Positions 7,933 through 16,421 of a stretch of 64,000 bases of DNA are shown here, piece by piece. Source of the DNA: Caulobacter sp. SLTY (GTDB taxonomy: Bacteria; Pseudomonadota; Alphaproteobacteria; Caulobacterales; Caulobacteraceae); contig NZ_JAAALA010000015.1 of NCBI RefSeq assembly GCF_009905535.1, positions 1 to 64,000 of the forward strand, given 5' to 3'. Positions within the stretch are counted from its first letter, which is position 1; each line of letters begins with the position of its first letter. Made by a program: the position numbers and the translations under genes. Below the pieces are notes generated by a model that worked only from the letters and a program-made list of their open reading frames with translations, was not told the DNA's origin and did not search any database.

Positions 7933-9117
7933 ATGGCCCAAGATCCGAAAGACTGGAAACCCGCGACCAAGCTGATCCGGGGCGGGGCGATGCGCAGCGG
8001 CTTTGGGGAGACGGCCGAGCCGATCTATCTGACCCAGAGCTTCGTCTACGAGAGCGCCGCCGCCGCCGACCGGCGGTTCTCCGGAGAGGATCCGGGCTTC
8101 GTCTACAGCCGCTACGCCAACCCGACGACCCAGATGTTCGAGGAGCGGCTGGCGCTGCTGGAGGGCGCTGAATACTGCCGCGCGGTCGCCAGCGGCATGG
8201 CGGCGGTGCACGTCGCCCTCACCGGCCTGCTGAAGGCCGGCGACCATCTGGTTGCCGGCCGGGCGCTGTTCGGCAGCTGCAACTGGATCGTCAGCCAGTG
8301 GCTGCCCCGGTTCGGGGTGGAGACCACCTTCGTCGACGCGACGGGCCTGAAGGCTTGGGAAGCGGCCATGCGGCCCAACACCAAGGTGGTGCTGCTTGAA
8401 AGCCCGGCCAATCCGCTGCTGGAGGTCACCGACATCGCGGCGGTGTGTAAGATCGCTCACGCCGCCGGCGCCAAGGTGGTGGTCGACAACGTCTTCGCCA
8501 CCCCCATCTTCCAGCAGCCGCTGGTCCTCGGCGCCGATATCGTCGTCTATTCCGCCACCAAGCATATCGATGGCCAGGGCCGGGTGCTGGGCGGCGCCAT
8601 CCTTGGCGCCAAGGATCTGATGGAGGAGTCCTACCGCGACATCCTGCGTCACACCGGCCCGGCGATCAGCCCGTTCAACGCCTGGGTGCTGCTCAAGGGG
8701 CTGGAGACGCTCGACCTGCGCGTCCGCCGCCAGACCGAGACCGCCGCGGTGCTGGCCGACCTGATCGGCGACCATCCGAAGGTGAAGTCCGTCCGCTATC
8801 CGGGCCGGGCCGATCATCCTCAATCTGAGGTTGCTCGGGCCCAGATGAGCGGGTTCGGCAACCTGATCGCCTTCGACCTCGGTTCGCGTGAGGCGGCATG
8901 GCGATTCCTCGACCGGTTGAACCTCGTCGACATCAGCAACAATCTGGGCGACGCCAAGTCCATGGCGACTCATCCCTCCACCACGACTCACCGGGCCATG
9001 CCCGAGGAAAAGCGGCTGGAGATCGGGCTGACCGAAGGTTTCGTGCGCATGAGCGTGGGGCTGGAGGACATCGCCGACCTGAGTCGGGACGTGACGGGGG
9101 CCCTGGACGACGCATGA
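7933..9117 (+). CDS. metZ: O-succinylhomoserine sulfhydrylase (MetZ)
   Basis: A 394-residue PLP enzyme of the Cys/Met metabolism family. The fold-type I signatures are SRYANPT near residue 60, GMAAVH, VVDNVFATP near 184-191 and the PLP-lysine motif SATKHIDGQG (Lys at about 210). The enzyme makes homocysteine from O-succinylhomoserine and sulfide in methionine biosynthesis. It has a strong AGGAGG site before the ATG. The stop overlaps the apaG start as ATGA, so the two are translationally coupled. MetZ rather than MetB or MetC is inferred from the overall sequence pattern and the apaG neighbour. Confidence 0.92.
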   Translation: MAQDPKDWKPATKLIRGGAMRSGFGETAEPIYLTQSFVYESAAAADRRFSGEDPGFVYSRYANPTTQMFEERLALLEGAEYCRAVASGMAAVHVALTGLLKAGDHLVAGRALFGSCNWIVSQWLPRFGVETTFVDATGLKAWEAAMRPNTKVVLLESPANPLLEVTDIAAVCKIAHAAGAKVVVDNVFATPIFQQPLVLGADIVVYSATKHIDGQGRVLGGAILGAKDLMEESYRDILRHTGPAISPFNAWVLLKGLETLDLRVRRQTETAAVLADLIGDHPKVKSVRYPGRADHPQSEVARAQMSGFGNLIAFDLGSREAAWRFLDRLNLVDISNNLGDAKSMATHPSTTTHRAMPEEKRLEIGLTEGFVRMSVGLEDIADLSRDVTGALDDA

Positions 9118-9545
9118 GACCCATCTACAAGCGTGGCACCACCGACAGCCCGGTCTACGAAGCCCGTACGCGCGACGTCGTGGTGCGGGTAAAGGCTATC
9201 TACGCCCCGGCCCAGTCGGACCCGGTCGAGAGCCGCTATTTCTGGAACTATACCGTCGAGATCGAGAACCACGGCCAGGAGACGGTGCAGTTGGTCTCCC
9301 GCCGCTGGGAGATCACCGACGCCCATAACAAGCGCGAAGAAGTGCGAGGCCAGGGCGTGGTCGGCGAACAGCCGATCCTGCGCGGCCGCGAGGCTTTCCG
9401 CTATGTCTCCGGCTGCCCGCTGGATACACCGTCGGGCCTGATGCGCGGCGCCTACCAGATGCTCACCGACGATGGCGAGGCGTTCGAGGCGGAGATCCCC
9501 GAGTTCTCGCTGCACCTTCCGGGCGCGTCGAAGAAGCTGAACTGA
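9114..9545 (+). CDS. apaG: Co2+/Mg2+ efflux protein ApaG
   Basis: A 143-residue single-domain protein with the ApaG fold pattern: VRVKAIYAPAQSDP, FWNYTVEIENHG, QLVSRRWEITDAHN, VRGQGVVGEQPIL and CPLDTPSGLMRGAYQM. The start ATG overlaps the metZ stop (ATGA). ApaG proteins are small immunoglobulin-like domains whose biochemical role is poorly defined; the ion-efflux name comes from enteric genetics. It is recognised with confidence from the conserved GQGVVGEQP and Y-X-M blocks. Confidence 0.93.
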   Translation: MRPIYKRGTTDSPVYEARTRDVVVRVKAIYAPAQSDPVESRYFWNYTVEIENHGQETVQLVSRRWEITDAHNKREEVRGQGVVGEQPILRGREAFRYVSGCPLDTPSGLMRGAYQMLTDDGEAFEAEIPEFSLHLPGASKKLN

Positions 9546-9548
9546 GGC

Positions 9549-10898
9549 TCAGGGCAGCTTCCAGGACACCCCGCCGTCGTATCGGCGCAGAATTGCTGAC
9601 GGGCCGGCCGGATCCGGCGCGAAGCGCGCCCCCTGCATGACGACCTGGCAGGTCCGCTCATCCAGAACGGCCGACCCGCTTGAGCGGGTGATGTCGCATC
9701 GAGTCGGCAAGCCGGCGCCGTTGACCGTCAGGCTGTAGTTGGTTTGCCCCTGCTCCTGCCGCGCCTTGGCCAGCTCGGGATAGCCCACCGTGCCGAACAG
9801 GCCGTTGATCGACACCGTCGGCCGCGCGAACTCGGCGGCCGGATGGGCGCGGGGCGGTTTGGGCGTCGTGGAGGCGACGGAGGGAACCGACGCCGGCGTT
9901 CCGACTGTCGGCTTGGCCGGTGGGGCCGTCGGCGCGGAACCGACCAGGGCCAGACCTCGGGCGGCGACGCATCGCGACGGCGCGCTCCGCTTCCAGTTGT
10001 TGCAGCCATCGACGAACGTCAGATTGAGCTTGATCCCCAGTTCGTCGTCATTGGTCGGCGTGAAGGGATCACAGGCTTCCCCGTAATCGCAGTAGCTGTA
10101 AATCCGGGTGTAGCTCGTCGGCCCCGTCAGCCGGCCTCGCACCGCCCTGCCCGAATAGATATGGCGCGCAACCTCGCCCTCATAGTCGTCGATGGACTGC
10201 AGGCCGAGTTTGCCGGGCCCGTCGATCCACCCTGCGTGATCACAGGCGCCGCGCCAGTATAGCTGGAAGGGCCCCGGTTCAGGGTACCGCCTTTTGGTGA
10301 ACTGGCTGCCGGCGGGATCGAGGCCGAAAGCGCCGTGGTTCATCGCCATCTTGCAGGTGCGTTTGCCGCTGGGTGTCACGGCGCTGACCTCTCGGACGGA
10401 CCAGACGTCGGCGTGCAGGGGTCCGTATTCCTCATCGGCGGCTTGCCGAGCAGCGATCGTCGCCGCGCTGGGCGTACAGAGGTATCGGACCTGCCGCTCG
10501 TTGTCGAAGAAGGGATCGTATGGCCGTTCGTAGAAATCCGCGCCTGTCTTGCAGGCGAACCAGCGCAGGTAAAAGCCGTTCGGGTCGCTGACATTGAAAT
10601 AGCTGCCTGGCGCAACGCTGGTCTCGGCAAACAGATTTGCTGAGGCACAGCCCTGCCCGCTTAGAGGCCGCTTGCAGTATTTGACCTTCACCGGCTCCGA
10701 ACAGGTGTTGGTCACGGTCATGTAGCCGGCGTTGGCGGTGGTCCGGATACAGCTGTCTGCGTTGAGGTCAGACACCTGGGCCATGGTCCCCCCCGGTGCG
10801 GATATCACAGCGCCCCCCAAAAGAAGCAGCATCCCCGCCAGCAGGGCCTTCATCCCCAGGCGCCGGTTCCCATTCGCGCCTTTTTGGAATCCACTCAT
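9549..10898 (-). CDS. secreted protein with C-terminal TonB-C-like domain
   Basis: A 449-residue protein. An N-terminal signal segment (MKALLAGMLLLLGGAVIS) precedes a cysteine-rich region with C-x(6-18)-C spacing (SCIRT, NTCSEP, YCKRP, GCASA). A central domain with WFACKTG and CDYGEACDP follows, then a Pro/Ala-rich linker (residues about 320-350) and a final stretch resembling a TonB C-terminal domain (LPTRCDITRSSGSAVLDERTC...ARFAP). Such domains usually dock to periplasmic partners; here there is no N-terminal membrane anchor typical of TonB itself. The start at 10898 overlaps the upstream GNAT stop as ATGA. The function is unknown. Confidence 0.72.
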   Translation of the reverse strand: MSGFQKGANGNRRLGMKALLAGMLLLLGGAVISAPGGTMAQVSDLNADSCIRTTANAGYMTVTNTCSEPVKVKYCKRPLSGQGCASANLFAETSVAPGSYFNVSDPNGFYLRWFACKTGADFYERPYDPFFDNERQVRYLCTPSAATIAARQAADEEYGPLHADVWSVREVSAVTPSGKRTCKMAMNHGAFGLDPAGSQFTKRRYPEPGPFQLYWRGACDHAGWIDGPGKLGLQSIDDYEGEVARHIYSGRAVRGRLTGPTSYTRIYSYCDYGEACDPFTPTNDDELGIKLNLTFVDGCNNWKRSAPSRCVAARGLALVGSAPTAPPAKPTVGTPASVPSVASTTPKPPRAHPAAEFARPTVSINGLFGTVGYPELAKARQEQGQTNYSLTVNGAGLPTRCDITRSSGSAVLDERTCQVVMQGARFAPDPAGPSAILRRYDGGVSWKLP

Positions 10899-11497
10899 TG
10901 ACTGCGCCCCCCTAGCAAACCGGGTGCGACGAAGTCCGTCATGCCGCCCCCCTCGAGTTCGAGAAGAAAAACGGAAGCTGCTCCGTTCGCAAGGGCCAGA
11001 GGTCCTGAGCGCTGCTGGAGCGCGTGACCGAGCGCCCGGAACCCCAGCTTTTCAAGCGACTTCGAGCGACTGGCGCCGGCGCGGGTGGCGCCGACCACAA
11101 ACCGGCATCCGGCTGTCGAAGCGGCGGCAATCCGGGCCTCGTCGAGGGCGCGAGAGAAACCTGCACCGCCATGGTCAGGACAGACGACCAACCGGTTGAT
11201 CGAGCCGAAGGGGCCGGTCAGGGCGGCCAAGGTCCGGGGGTAGATTTCGGCGTCCGGGATCTCGTCGAACCGAGGATGAAGAGACAGTCGGGCCGCCGCC
11301 ACCACGGCGTCGCGCCCATCGACAATGCACCAGTGGAGGCTATCCTCGTCCTCCGCGTCGGCCCACCTTTCCAAGTCGGGAAAGCTGGCGTTGCGCGCAC
11401 GCCAAGCCCTGACCCTTAGTCGGTAGATTTGCTCCATGGCCGCCGTGTCCGGCGCGGCGATCATTCGGAAGCCCGGCGGCAAGGCGGAGAAACTCAT
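10895..11497 (-). CDS. GNAT-superfamily N-acyltransferase-like protein
   Basis: A 200-residue protein with a GNAT-like organisation: IYRLRVRAWR near the start, WCIVDGRDAVVAAARLSLH as the central strands, INRLVVCPDHGGAGFSRALDEARI as the acyl-CoA-binding strand and helix, and CRFVVGATRAGASRSKSLEKLGF near the end. The layout recalls acyl-ACP/acyl-CoA N-acyltransferases, but substrate motifs of true LuxI synthases are absent. It is coupled to the downstream secreted protein by an ATGA overlap, suggesting a joint role. The specificity is unknown. Confidence 0.7.
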   Translation of the reverse strand: MSFSALPPGFRMIAAPDTAAMEQIYRLRVRAWRARNASFPDLERWADAEDEDSLHWCIVDGRDAVVAAARLSLHPRFDEIPDAEIYPRTLAALTGPFGSINRLVVCPDHGGAGFSRALDEARIAAASTAGCRFVVGATRAGASRSKSLEKLGFRALGHALQQRSGPLALANGAASVFLLELEGGGMTDFVAPGLLGGRSQ

Positions 11498-11553
11498 GCC
11501 GCCGGTTTTGGGCTGTCGAAGCGCCCAGCGGTATCCCCATTTGCGGGGCGCCC

Positions 11554-14500
11554 TTAGAACATCATCCGCCCCGCCATCCGCAGGCTGTAGCGGTCCTCGC
11601 CGTCCGTCGCTTCATAGTCACCCTCGACCGCCAGGTAGGACATCGATGTCCCGGCCTGCAGCGAGAAGCCGACCAGCACGGCGCCATCGCCCGGCTCGCT
11701 GGATGGCAGGGTCACCCAGGCGCCGTCGGTGAAACGGAAGGTGGTGTCGCCCACCTCCCCGGCCAGATGCTGGCGATAGCCGATGCGCACTTCCGGCCGC
11801 CACCAGCTGTCGCGGCCGTAGGTGGCGCCGAAGGTCAGTTCGGCCAGGGCGGACAGGCGGCTGCTCTCGCGGGCCTGGACCGTCTGGTTGAAGGCGTCGC
11901 CGCCGCGGGTTTCCACGCGCTCACCCTCATGGAAGTAGAGGTAGTCGATGCTGACCGTGGGCCGAACGTAGTAGCGGCCGATCCGAGCCTCGTAGTTGGC
12001 CCCGAGGCTGGCGACGCCCAGGTAGCCGGTCCAGCTTGAATCGGCCTGCACCACCAGGCCGGTCTCAGGATCGACGAACAGACGGTCCCCGTCGAGCCAG
12101 GCAAAGCCGCCCGCCCCGCGCGCGTGGAAGGTCAGGCCGCCGATCGAGCGACGCCAATAGACGCCCGCCTCGGCCAGGGAGATGGAGGTCTCCTCCCCCG
12201 CCTGGGCGACCTCGTCCTTCTCCTCGGCGTTCATGAACGACAGGGTGGCGCCGAGCGCCCCGCCGTCGCTGGGCATGCTCTCGTAGCCGGCCACGAAGCC
12301 GAAGGCCTTGGTCTCCGACCCGGCGGTGATGCCGCCCTCGCGGTTGATGCCCAGGTTGATCTCCTGGACCCAGAAGCTGTCCGGCCCATAGGTGTCGCCC
12401 AGGTTCGGCCGGGTGGCGGTCAGGCGGGTGACGCTGCGGGTCAGCAGATCCAGCGCCGAGAACAGCCCCTCCCCCTGGTCCGGCATCATCTGTTCATAGA
12501 GGTCGAGGAAATCTTCCTGCGTCTGCGCTCCCAGGAAAGAGTCGCGCACGTCCTCATCGCCGGCGAGCGCCGCATAGACGGCATCGAACGCCAGCGCCTT
12601 GCTGCCGGTCAGGCCCATCTCGCCGGCCGTGCGCCGGCGAACGTCGAGATAGACCTCGCCCGCCGTCGTGTCGGCCCCGGCCGTGACGACGAACAGGTAG
12701 GGGGAATCCTCGTCCAGGTTGGTGTCGATCCCTGAGACGATCAGGCCGCCGGGCGTGTCAGTGTGGACGATGATATACCGGGTCGGCTCATCGATCAGGT
12801 CCAGCATACGCAGGCCAAGCGTGGCGCCGTCCGTGAAACTGGCCGAGGAGACCTGGAAGCTGGTCACGCCTCCCTCTCCGGGATCGGCGGTGACGATCAG
12901 AGAGCTGGACCCGCTGACCGTCAGGCTGGTCGCCAGGATTGTTTCAGCATTGGTGACCGTCATCTGGCCGTTGGCCAGGTCGATATCCAGCCGGCCGTCA
13001 CTGTCGCTCAAGTCCCCCACCACATGGGCAAAGCCCTCGGCAGAGCCCACGGTCAGGCTGTCGGCGCCGTCCCCGAACGCGATGTCGCCGACAACCGCCC
13101 CGTTGCGCAGCTCGATGACATCATCCCCGGACCCCAGAAGGATATCCCCCTCGATCAACGGCTCCTGGCTGTCGACCAGGCCGTCGCCGTCCGCATCCAG
13201 GTCGTCCTCGTCGTCCTCCGGGTCGTCGTCAGCGATGCCGTCGAGGTCGAAGTCATCGTCCTCATCATCGACAACGCCGTCGCCGTCCCTGTCCGCGTCC
13301 TGATCGTCCGGGATGCCGTCACCGTCCCGGTCGTTGTTGGTTTCCGCGTACTGCACGATCCTGACGCCGGTGGTCGAGGCGCTGACGTCGATGGCCACGG
13401 CGCGGCCGGTGACCTCCTCGTCGCTCGAGTCCTCGTTTTCATCGTCCGTGTCATCTTCATCGTCATCGAGATAGATCCGGGCGACGATGGAGCCGGTGTT
13501 CTCGATGGAGGCCAGCCCACCGCTGCGGTCGATCAGGGCGGTGGCGTTGGCTGCCTCGCCGGTCACCAGGGCGCTCAGCGTGCCGCTGTTGGTGAAGGTG
13601 GAAACGCTGGCCTGGGCGTCGATCCTGACCGCGATGGCGTGGGTCTCCGCCTCCTCCGCCAGGGGCGCCGAGGTTGCCGCTGCGCTGGCATAGATGGTCC
13701 CGGTATTGACCAGCGCCTGCACGTCCGCCCCGGCGGCGATGTCCAGGCCCCGCGCCTCGGCGTCGTAGGCCATGGCCGAGACGTAGCCCTCGTTCCGCAC
13801 CCCGCCTTGGATGAGGGTCGAGAAGCCGCCCTCCCCGCCGATGCGGATGCCGGTGGCGTCGATATCGTCATAAACCCCGTCGGCGGACACCGTGCCGCGC
13901 ACCACCAGGCCGTAGGCCTCCTCGCCGGTCCCGACCTTTCCGATGGTGACGTCCTGGGTCCGCGACCCGATCAACAGCGCCGGTGAGCCGCCATAGACCA
14001 GCAGGTTCGCCGCCCCCTCGGCGGTATCGTCGCGGCCATCCTGGTCGAGGTCGGCGTCCGGGATGCCGTCCCCGTTGCGGTCGAGGTCGACCAGGTTGTC
14101 GTCTTCGTCATAGTCGGCGACGCCATCATTGTCCGCATCCTCGTCTTCGTCGTTCTCGATGCCGTCATTGTCGAAATCGTCATCGGTGATGCCGTCGCCG
14201 TCGAGGTCGGTGTCGTCTTCGTCGAGGATGCCGTCGCCGTCCGCATCCTCATCGGCGGAATCGAAGATGCCGTCATTGTCCAGGTCGGAATCGGTATCGG
14301 CGGTGGTGTCGAGCAGGATGCCGCCCGCGACGCTGGCCGTGACCCGCACCGCCGGCCCGCCCTGCAGCAGGTCATCCGCGTCGAGCAGCTCGCGCGCCTC
14401 CACGTTGGGCCGGGTGGTGTAGCGATAGCCGGTGGCGGTCACCGCGCCCTGGATATGCAGCGACCCGGAGACATCGGCGTCGATCGCCGCGCCGACCGCC

Positions 14501-15144
14501 TGGTCGCCCTGCACGGTGACACCGCCACTGACCTCCACATTGCCGGTCACCGGCGCCGCGATCTTCAGCCCCATGCTGTTGTCGCCCGTCACGGTGATCG
14601 TGCCGCGGGCGATGAAGTCGCCGGTCAGGCCGGTCTCCAGGCTCATGCCGAAGGAGTTGTTGCCCTCGATGGTGATGCCCGAGCCGTAGTCGCTGAGGAT
14701 GGTCCCGGTCACCGTTCCGGGGCCGATGACACGAATTCCGTAGCGGTCTTCGCCAACGGCGAACCGGCCGTCCAGATCACCATCATTGTCCGTATCGTTG
14801 TCACTGTCGTTGGGATCGTAGTCGTCATCCGATAGCCGGATGGAGCCGTTGTTGGTGACGTTGGTCGTAAGCCCGCCGTTGACCAGGATGCCCGTCACCC
14901 CGTCCACATCGTCGGCCATGATGAAGCCGTCGTGGACGACGGTGTTGTTGCTGTCGACCGTGATGGCGGCGCCGGGGGCGGTCAGCTCGATCTCGCCCTC
15001 GTCCTCGACAGTCACGTCGCCGGCGGTCGAGGTGGCGACCGGCACGCCCTCGTCATCTTCGATCACCGTCTGGGCGAAGGCGCCGCTGGCGAACAGCAGC
15101 AGGGGCGCGGCCGCCACGGAGGCGGCCAGGTGACGACGGAGCAT
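11554..15144 (-). CDS. autotransporter adhesin with Asp-rich TSP3-like calcium-binding repeats
   Basis: A 1196-residue protein. It has a signal peptide (residues 1-24, ending SGAFA|Q) and a passenger with beta-helix-like repeats (GNVEVSGGVTVQG, GSLHIQGAVTATG and similar). Residues about 915-1196 form an autotransporter beta-barrel ending in aromatic Phe (AGRMMF). The passenger is interrupted by acidic blocks at residues 106-126, 281-373, 557-578 and 603-660, made of D-x-D-x-D-G units such as DLDNDGIFD, DADGDGILD and DRDGDGIPDD. These resemble thrombospondin type-3 or dockerin-like calcium loops. It is exported through the Sec system and its own barrel to the cell surface. The role is probably calcium-dependent adhesion or a surface structure. 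Confidence 0.85.
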   Translation of the reverse strand: MLRRHLAASVAAAPLLLFASGAFAQTVIEDDEGVPVATSTAGDVTVEDEGEIELTAPGAAITVDSNNTVVHDGFIMADDVDGVTGILVNGGLTTNVTNNGSIRLSDDDYDPNDSDNDTDNDGDLDGRFAVGEDRYGIRVIGPGTVTGTILSDYGSGITIEGNNSFGMSLETGLTGDFIARGTITVTGDNSMGLKIAAPVTGNVEVSGGVTVQGDQAVGAAIDADVSGSLHIQGAVTATGYRYTTRPNVEARELLDADDLLQGGPAVRVTASVAGGILLDTTADTDSDLDNDGIFDSADEDADGDGILDEDDTDLDGDGITDDDFDNDGIENDEDEDADNDGVADYDEDDNLVDLDRNGDGIPDADLDQDGRDDTAEGAANLLVYGGSPALLIGSRTQDVTIGKVGTGEEAYGLVVRGTVSADGVYDDIDATGIRIGGEGGFSTLIQGGVRNEGYVSAMAYDAEARGLDIAAGADVQALVNTGTIYASAAATSAPLAEEAETHAIAVRIDAQASVSTFTNSGTLSALVTGEAANATALIDRSGGLASIENTGSIVARIYLDDDEDDTDDENEDSSDEEVTGRAVAIDVSASTTGVRIVQYAETNNDRDGDGIPDDQDADRDGDGVVDDEDDDFDLDGIADDDPEDDEDDLDADGDGLVDSQEPLIEGDILLGSGDDVIELRNGAVVGDIAFGDGADSLTVGSAEGFAHVVGDLSDSDGRLDIDLANGQMTVTNAETILATSLTVSGSSSLIVTADPGEGGVTSFQVSSASFTDGATLGLRMLDLIDEPTRYIIVHTDTPGGLIVSGIDTNLDEDSPYLFVVTAGADTTAGEVYLDVRRRTAGEMGLTGSKALAFDAVYAALAGDEDVRDSFLGAQTQEDFLDLYEQMMPDQGEGLFSALDLLTRSVTRLTATRPNLGDTYGPDSFWVQEINLGINREGGITAGSETKAFGFVAGYESMPSDGGALGATLSFMNAEEKDEVAQAGEETSISLAEAGVYWRRSIGGLTFHARGAGGFAWLDGDRLFVDPETGLVVQADSSWTGYLGVASLGANYEARIGRYYVRPTVSIDYLYFHEGERVETRGGDAFNQTVQARESSRLSALAELTFGATYGRDSWWRPEVRIGYRQHLAGEVGDTTFRFTDGAWVTLPSSEPGDGAVLVGFSLQAGTSMSYLAVEGDYEATDGEDRYSLRMAGRMMF

Positions 15145-15264
15145 GCGGGCGACCCTGGAACTGGAGATACGATCCCCGGTTCGTGCCGGGCCGCTCCGGC
15201 GTTAGTGGGTCACGGAAATTTCAGTCTGACACAGAGCGGGCGCCGGCCGTCACACGGCCGAAAC

Positions 15265-16158
15265 TCAGGCCGTGGGATCGAGCGCGTAGGTGCGGCTGCA
15301 GTATTCGCAGGTGACCCGGATCTTGCCGTCGTCCTCGACCATGTCGGCCTTCTCCTCCTCGGAGAAACTCTCGATCACGGTGGCGATCCGCTCGGACGAG
15401 CAGCGACAGAAGGCCTTCAGAGCCAGCGGCTCGAACACCCTCACCCCGTCCTCGTTGAACAGCCGCCACAGCAGGGTGTCGGCCGGGATGGTCGGATCGA
15501 CCAGCTCGTCCTCGCCGGTCGTCTGGAACAGGGCCTGGGCGCGGAACCAGGCGTCCTCGGTCGAGCCGCGGGCGTCGTCGGAGGCGATGTTCTGGATCAT
15601 GATGCCGCCGGCGCGCCAGGTCGGGCCCTGGCCGGAATCGACCTGGCCGACGGCCAGGCGGATGCGAGTCGGGGTCTGTTCCGACTGGTCGAAATACTGC
15701 TCGGCGCACAGGGCCAGGGTCTCGCCCTCGATCTTGGTGATGCCCTGATAGCGGTCCATGTCGCCGCCCTGGTCGACGGTCATGATGAACAGCCCATCGC
15801 CCAGCAGGGTGCGGGCGCCGGGCCGCGCGAAGCCCTGGCTGACAGCGGCCACCGCGTCGGCGTCGAAACGGCAATAGCCGCGAAACTGGCCTGAGGTGTC
15901 GTAGTCGCAGACCACGTACCGCACCGGACCATCGCCTTGCGCCTGGACGATCAGCCGCCCCTCGAACTTCAGGCTGGACCCAACCAGCGCCGCCAGGGCG
16001 CAGGCCTCGCCCAGCAGGTTGGCGACGGGCTCGGGGTAGTCGTGGCGGGTCAGCACCTCATGGATGGAGTCGCCGAGCCGCGCGATGCGGCCGCGCACCG
16101 GCCAGCCCTCGATCTGGAAGGCGGCGACGAGGTCGTCGGTGGGGGGAGATTGGGTCAT
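15265..16158 (-). CDS. hslO: Hsp33 redox-regulated chaperone
   Basis: A 297-residue protein. The N-terminal Hsp33 domain shows VLTRHDYPEPVANLLGEACALAALVGSSLKFEGRL and the GGDMDRYQGI block. The C-terminal zinc switch has CRCSSER and CEYC, giving the four zinc cysteines. Hsp33 is a cytoplasmic holdase activated when these cysteines are oxidised under stress. I place the start at the Met at 16158 (TQSPPTDDL), since the preceding in-frame sequence does not look like the family and its codon pattern differs. No strong ribosome site is visible. Confidence 0.93.
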   Translation of the reverse strand: MTQSPPTDDLVAAFQIEGWPVRGRIARLGDSIHEVLTRHDYPEPVANLLGEACALAALVGSSLKFEGRLIVQAQGDGPVRYVVCDYDTSGQFRGYCRFDADAVAAVSQGFARPGARTLLGDGLFIMTVDQGGDMDRYQGITKIEGETLALCAEQYFDQSEQTPTRIRLAVGQVDSGQGPTWRAGGIMIQNIASDDARGSTEDAWFRAQALFQTTGEDELVDPTIPADTLLWRLFNEDGVRVFEPLALKAFCRCSSERIATVIESFSEEEKADMVEDDGKIRVTCEYCSRTYALDPTA

Positions 16159-16226
16159 GAGGGGGTCTAGATAGGCGACCACGCCGGAAATGCGAGGGGG
16201 TGCTCTCACGCGCTGGGCCTCGCTCT

Positions 16227-16391
16227 CCCCCATGCAATGGGGGAACCAACCTTTGGCGAGCGCTGCAAGCGAGCCAAACCGAGGGGGTCCCCACCGCCGG
16301 TGGACCGCCAACCCCTGACGTCGGCGCTGCCCCGCCTCCTGGTCCGTCGCTCACGCTCCCAACCGTCCTCCGCCCCCTCTCGGGGGCGGAG
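16227..16391. repeat. hairpin-rich intergenic segment
   Basis: Two strong palindromes lie between hslO and the crotonase gene. CCCCCAT and ATGGGGG (16227-16243) form a perfect 7 bp stem with a 3-base loop. CTCCGCCCCC and GGGGGCGGAG (16368-16391) form a perfect 10 bp stem with a 4-base loop. Between them are shorter GC palindromes (for example CCACCGCCGGTGG). No ORF is convincing. It looks like a dispersed GC-rich intergenic repeat, and either hairpin could also slow or end transcription. Confidence 0.5.
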
Positions 16392-16421
16392 AGCGAAACC
16401 GCCGAGCGTCCTGCTACGCTG

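Noticed and set aside
7753..8991. A 412-codon minus-strand open frame across metZ.
   Set aside because: Antisense shadow of metZ with no recognisable domain.
10895..11497. Possible LuxI-type acyl-homoserine-lactone synthase.
   Set aside because: The general acyltransferase layout fits, but the conserved LuxI residues around the R-x(2)-F-x(2)-W and E-x-S-R-F motifs are absent. A general GNAT call is safer.
14026..14304. Highly repetitive GTC/GAC-rich DNA that could look like a satellite or CRISPR-like array.
   Set aside because: The periodicity is explained by Asp-Gly-rich calcium-loop codons in the autotransporter; repeats are short and degenerate, with no spacers.
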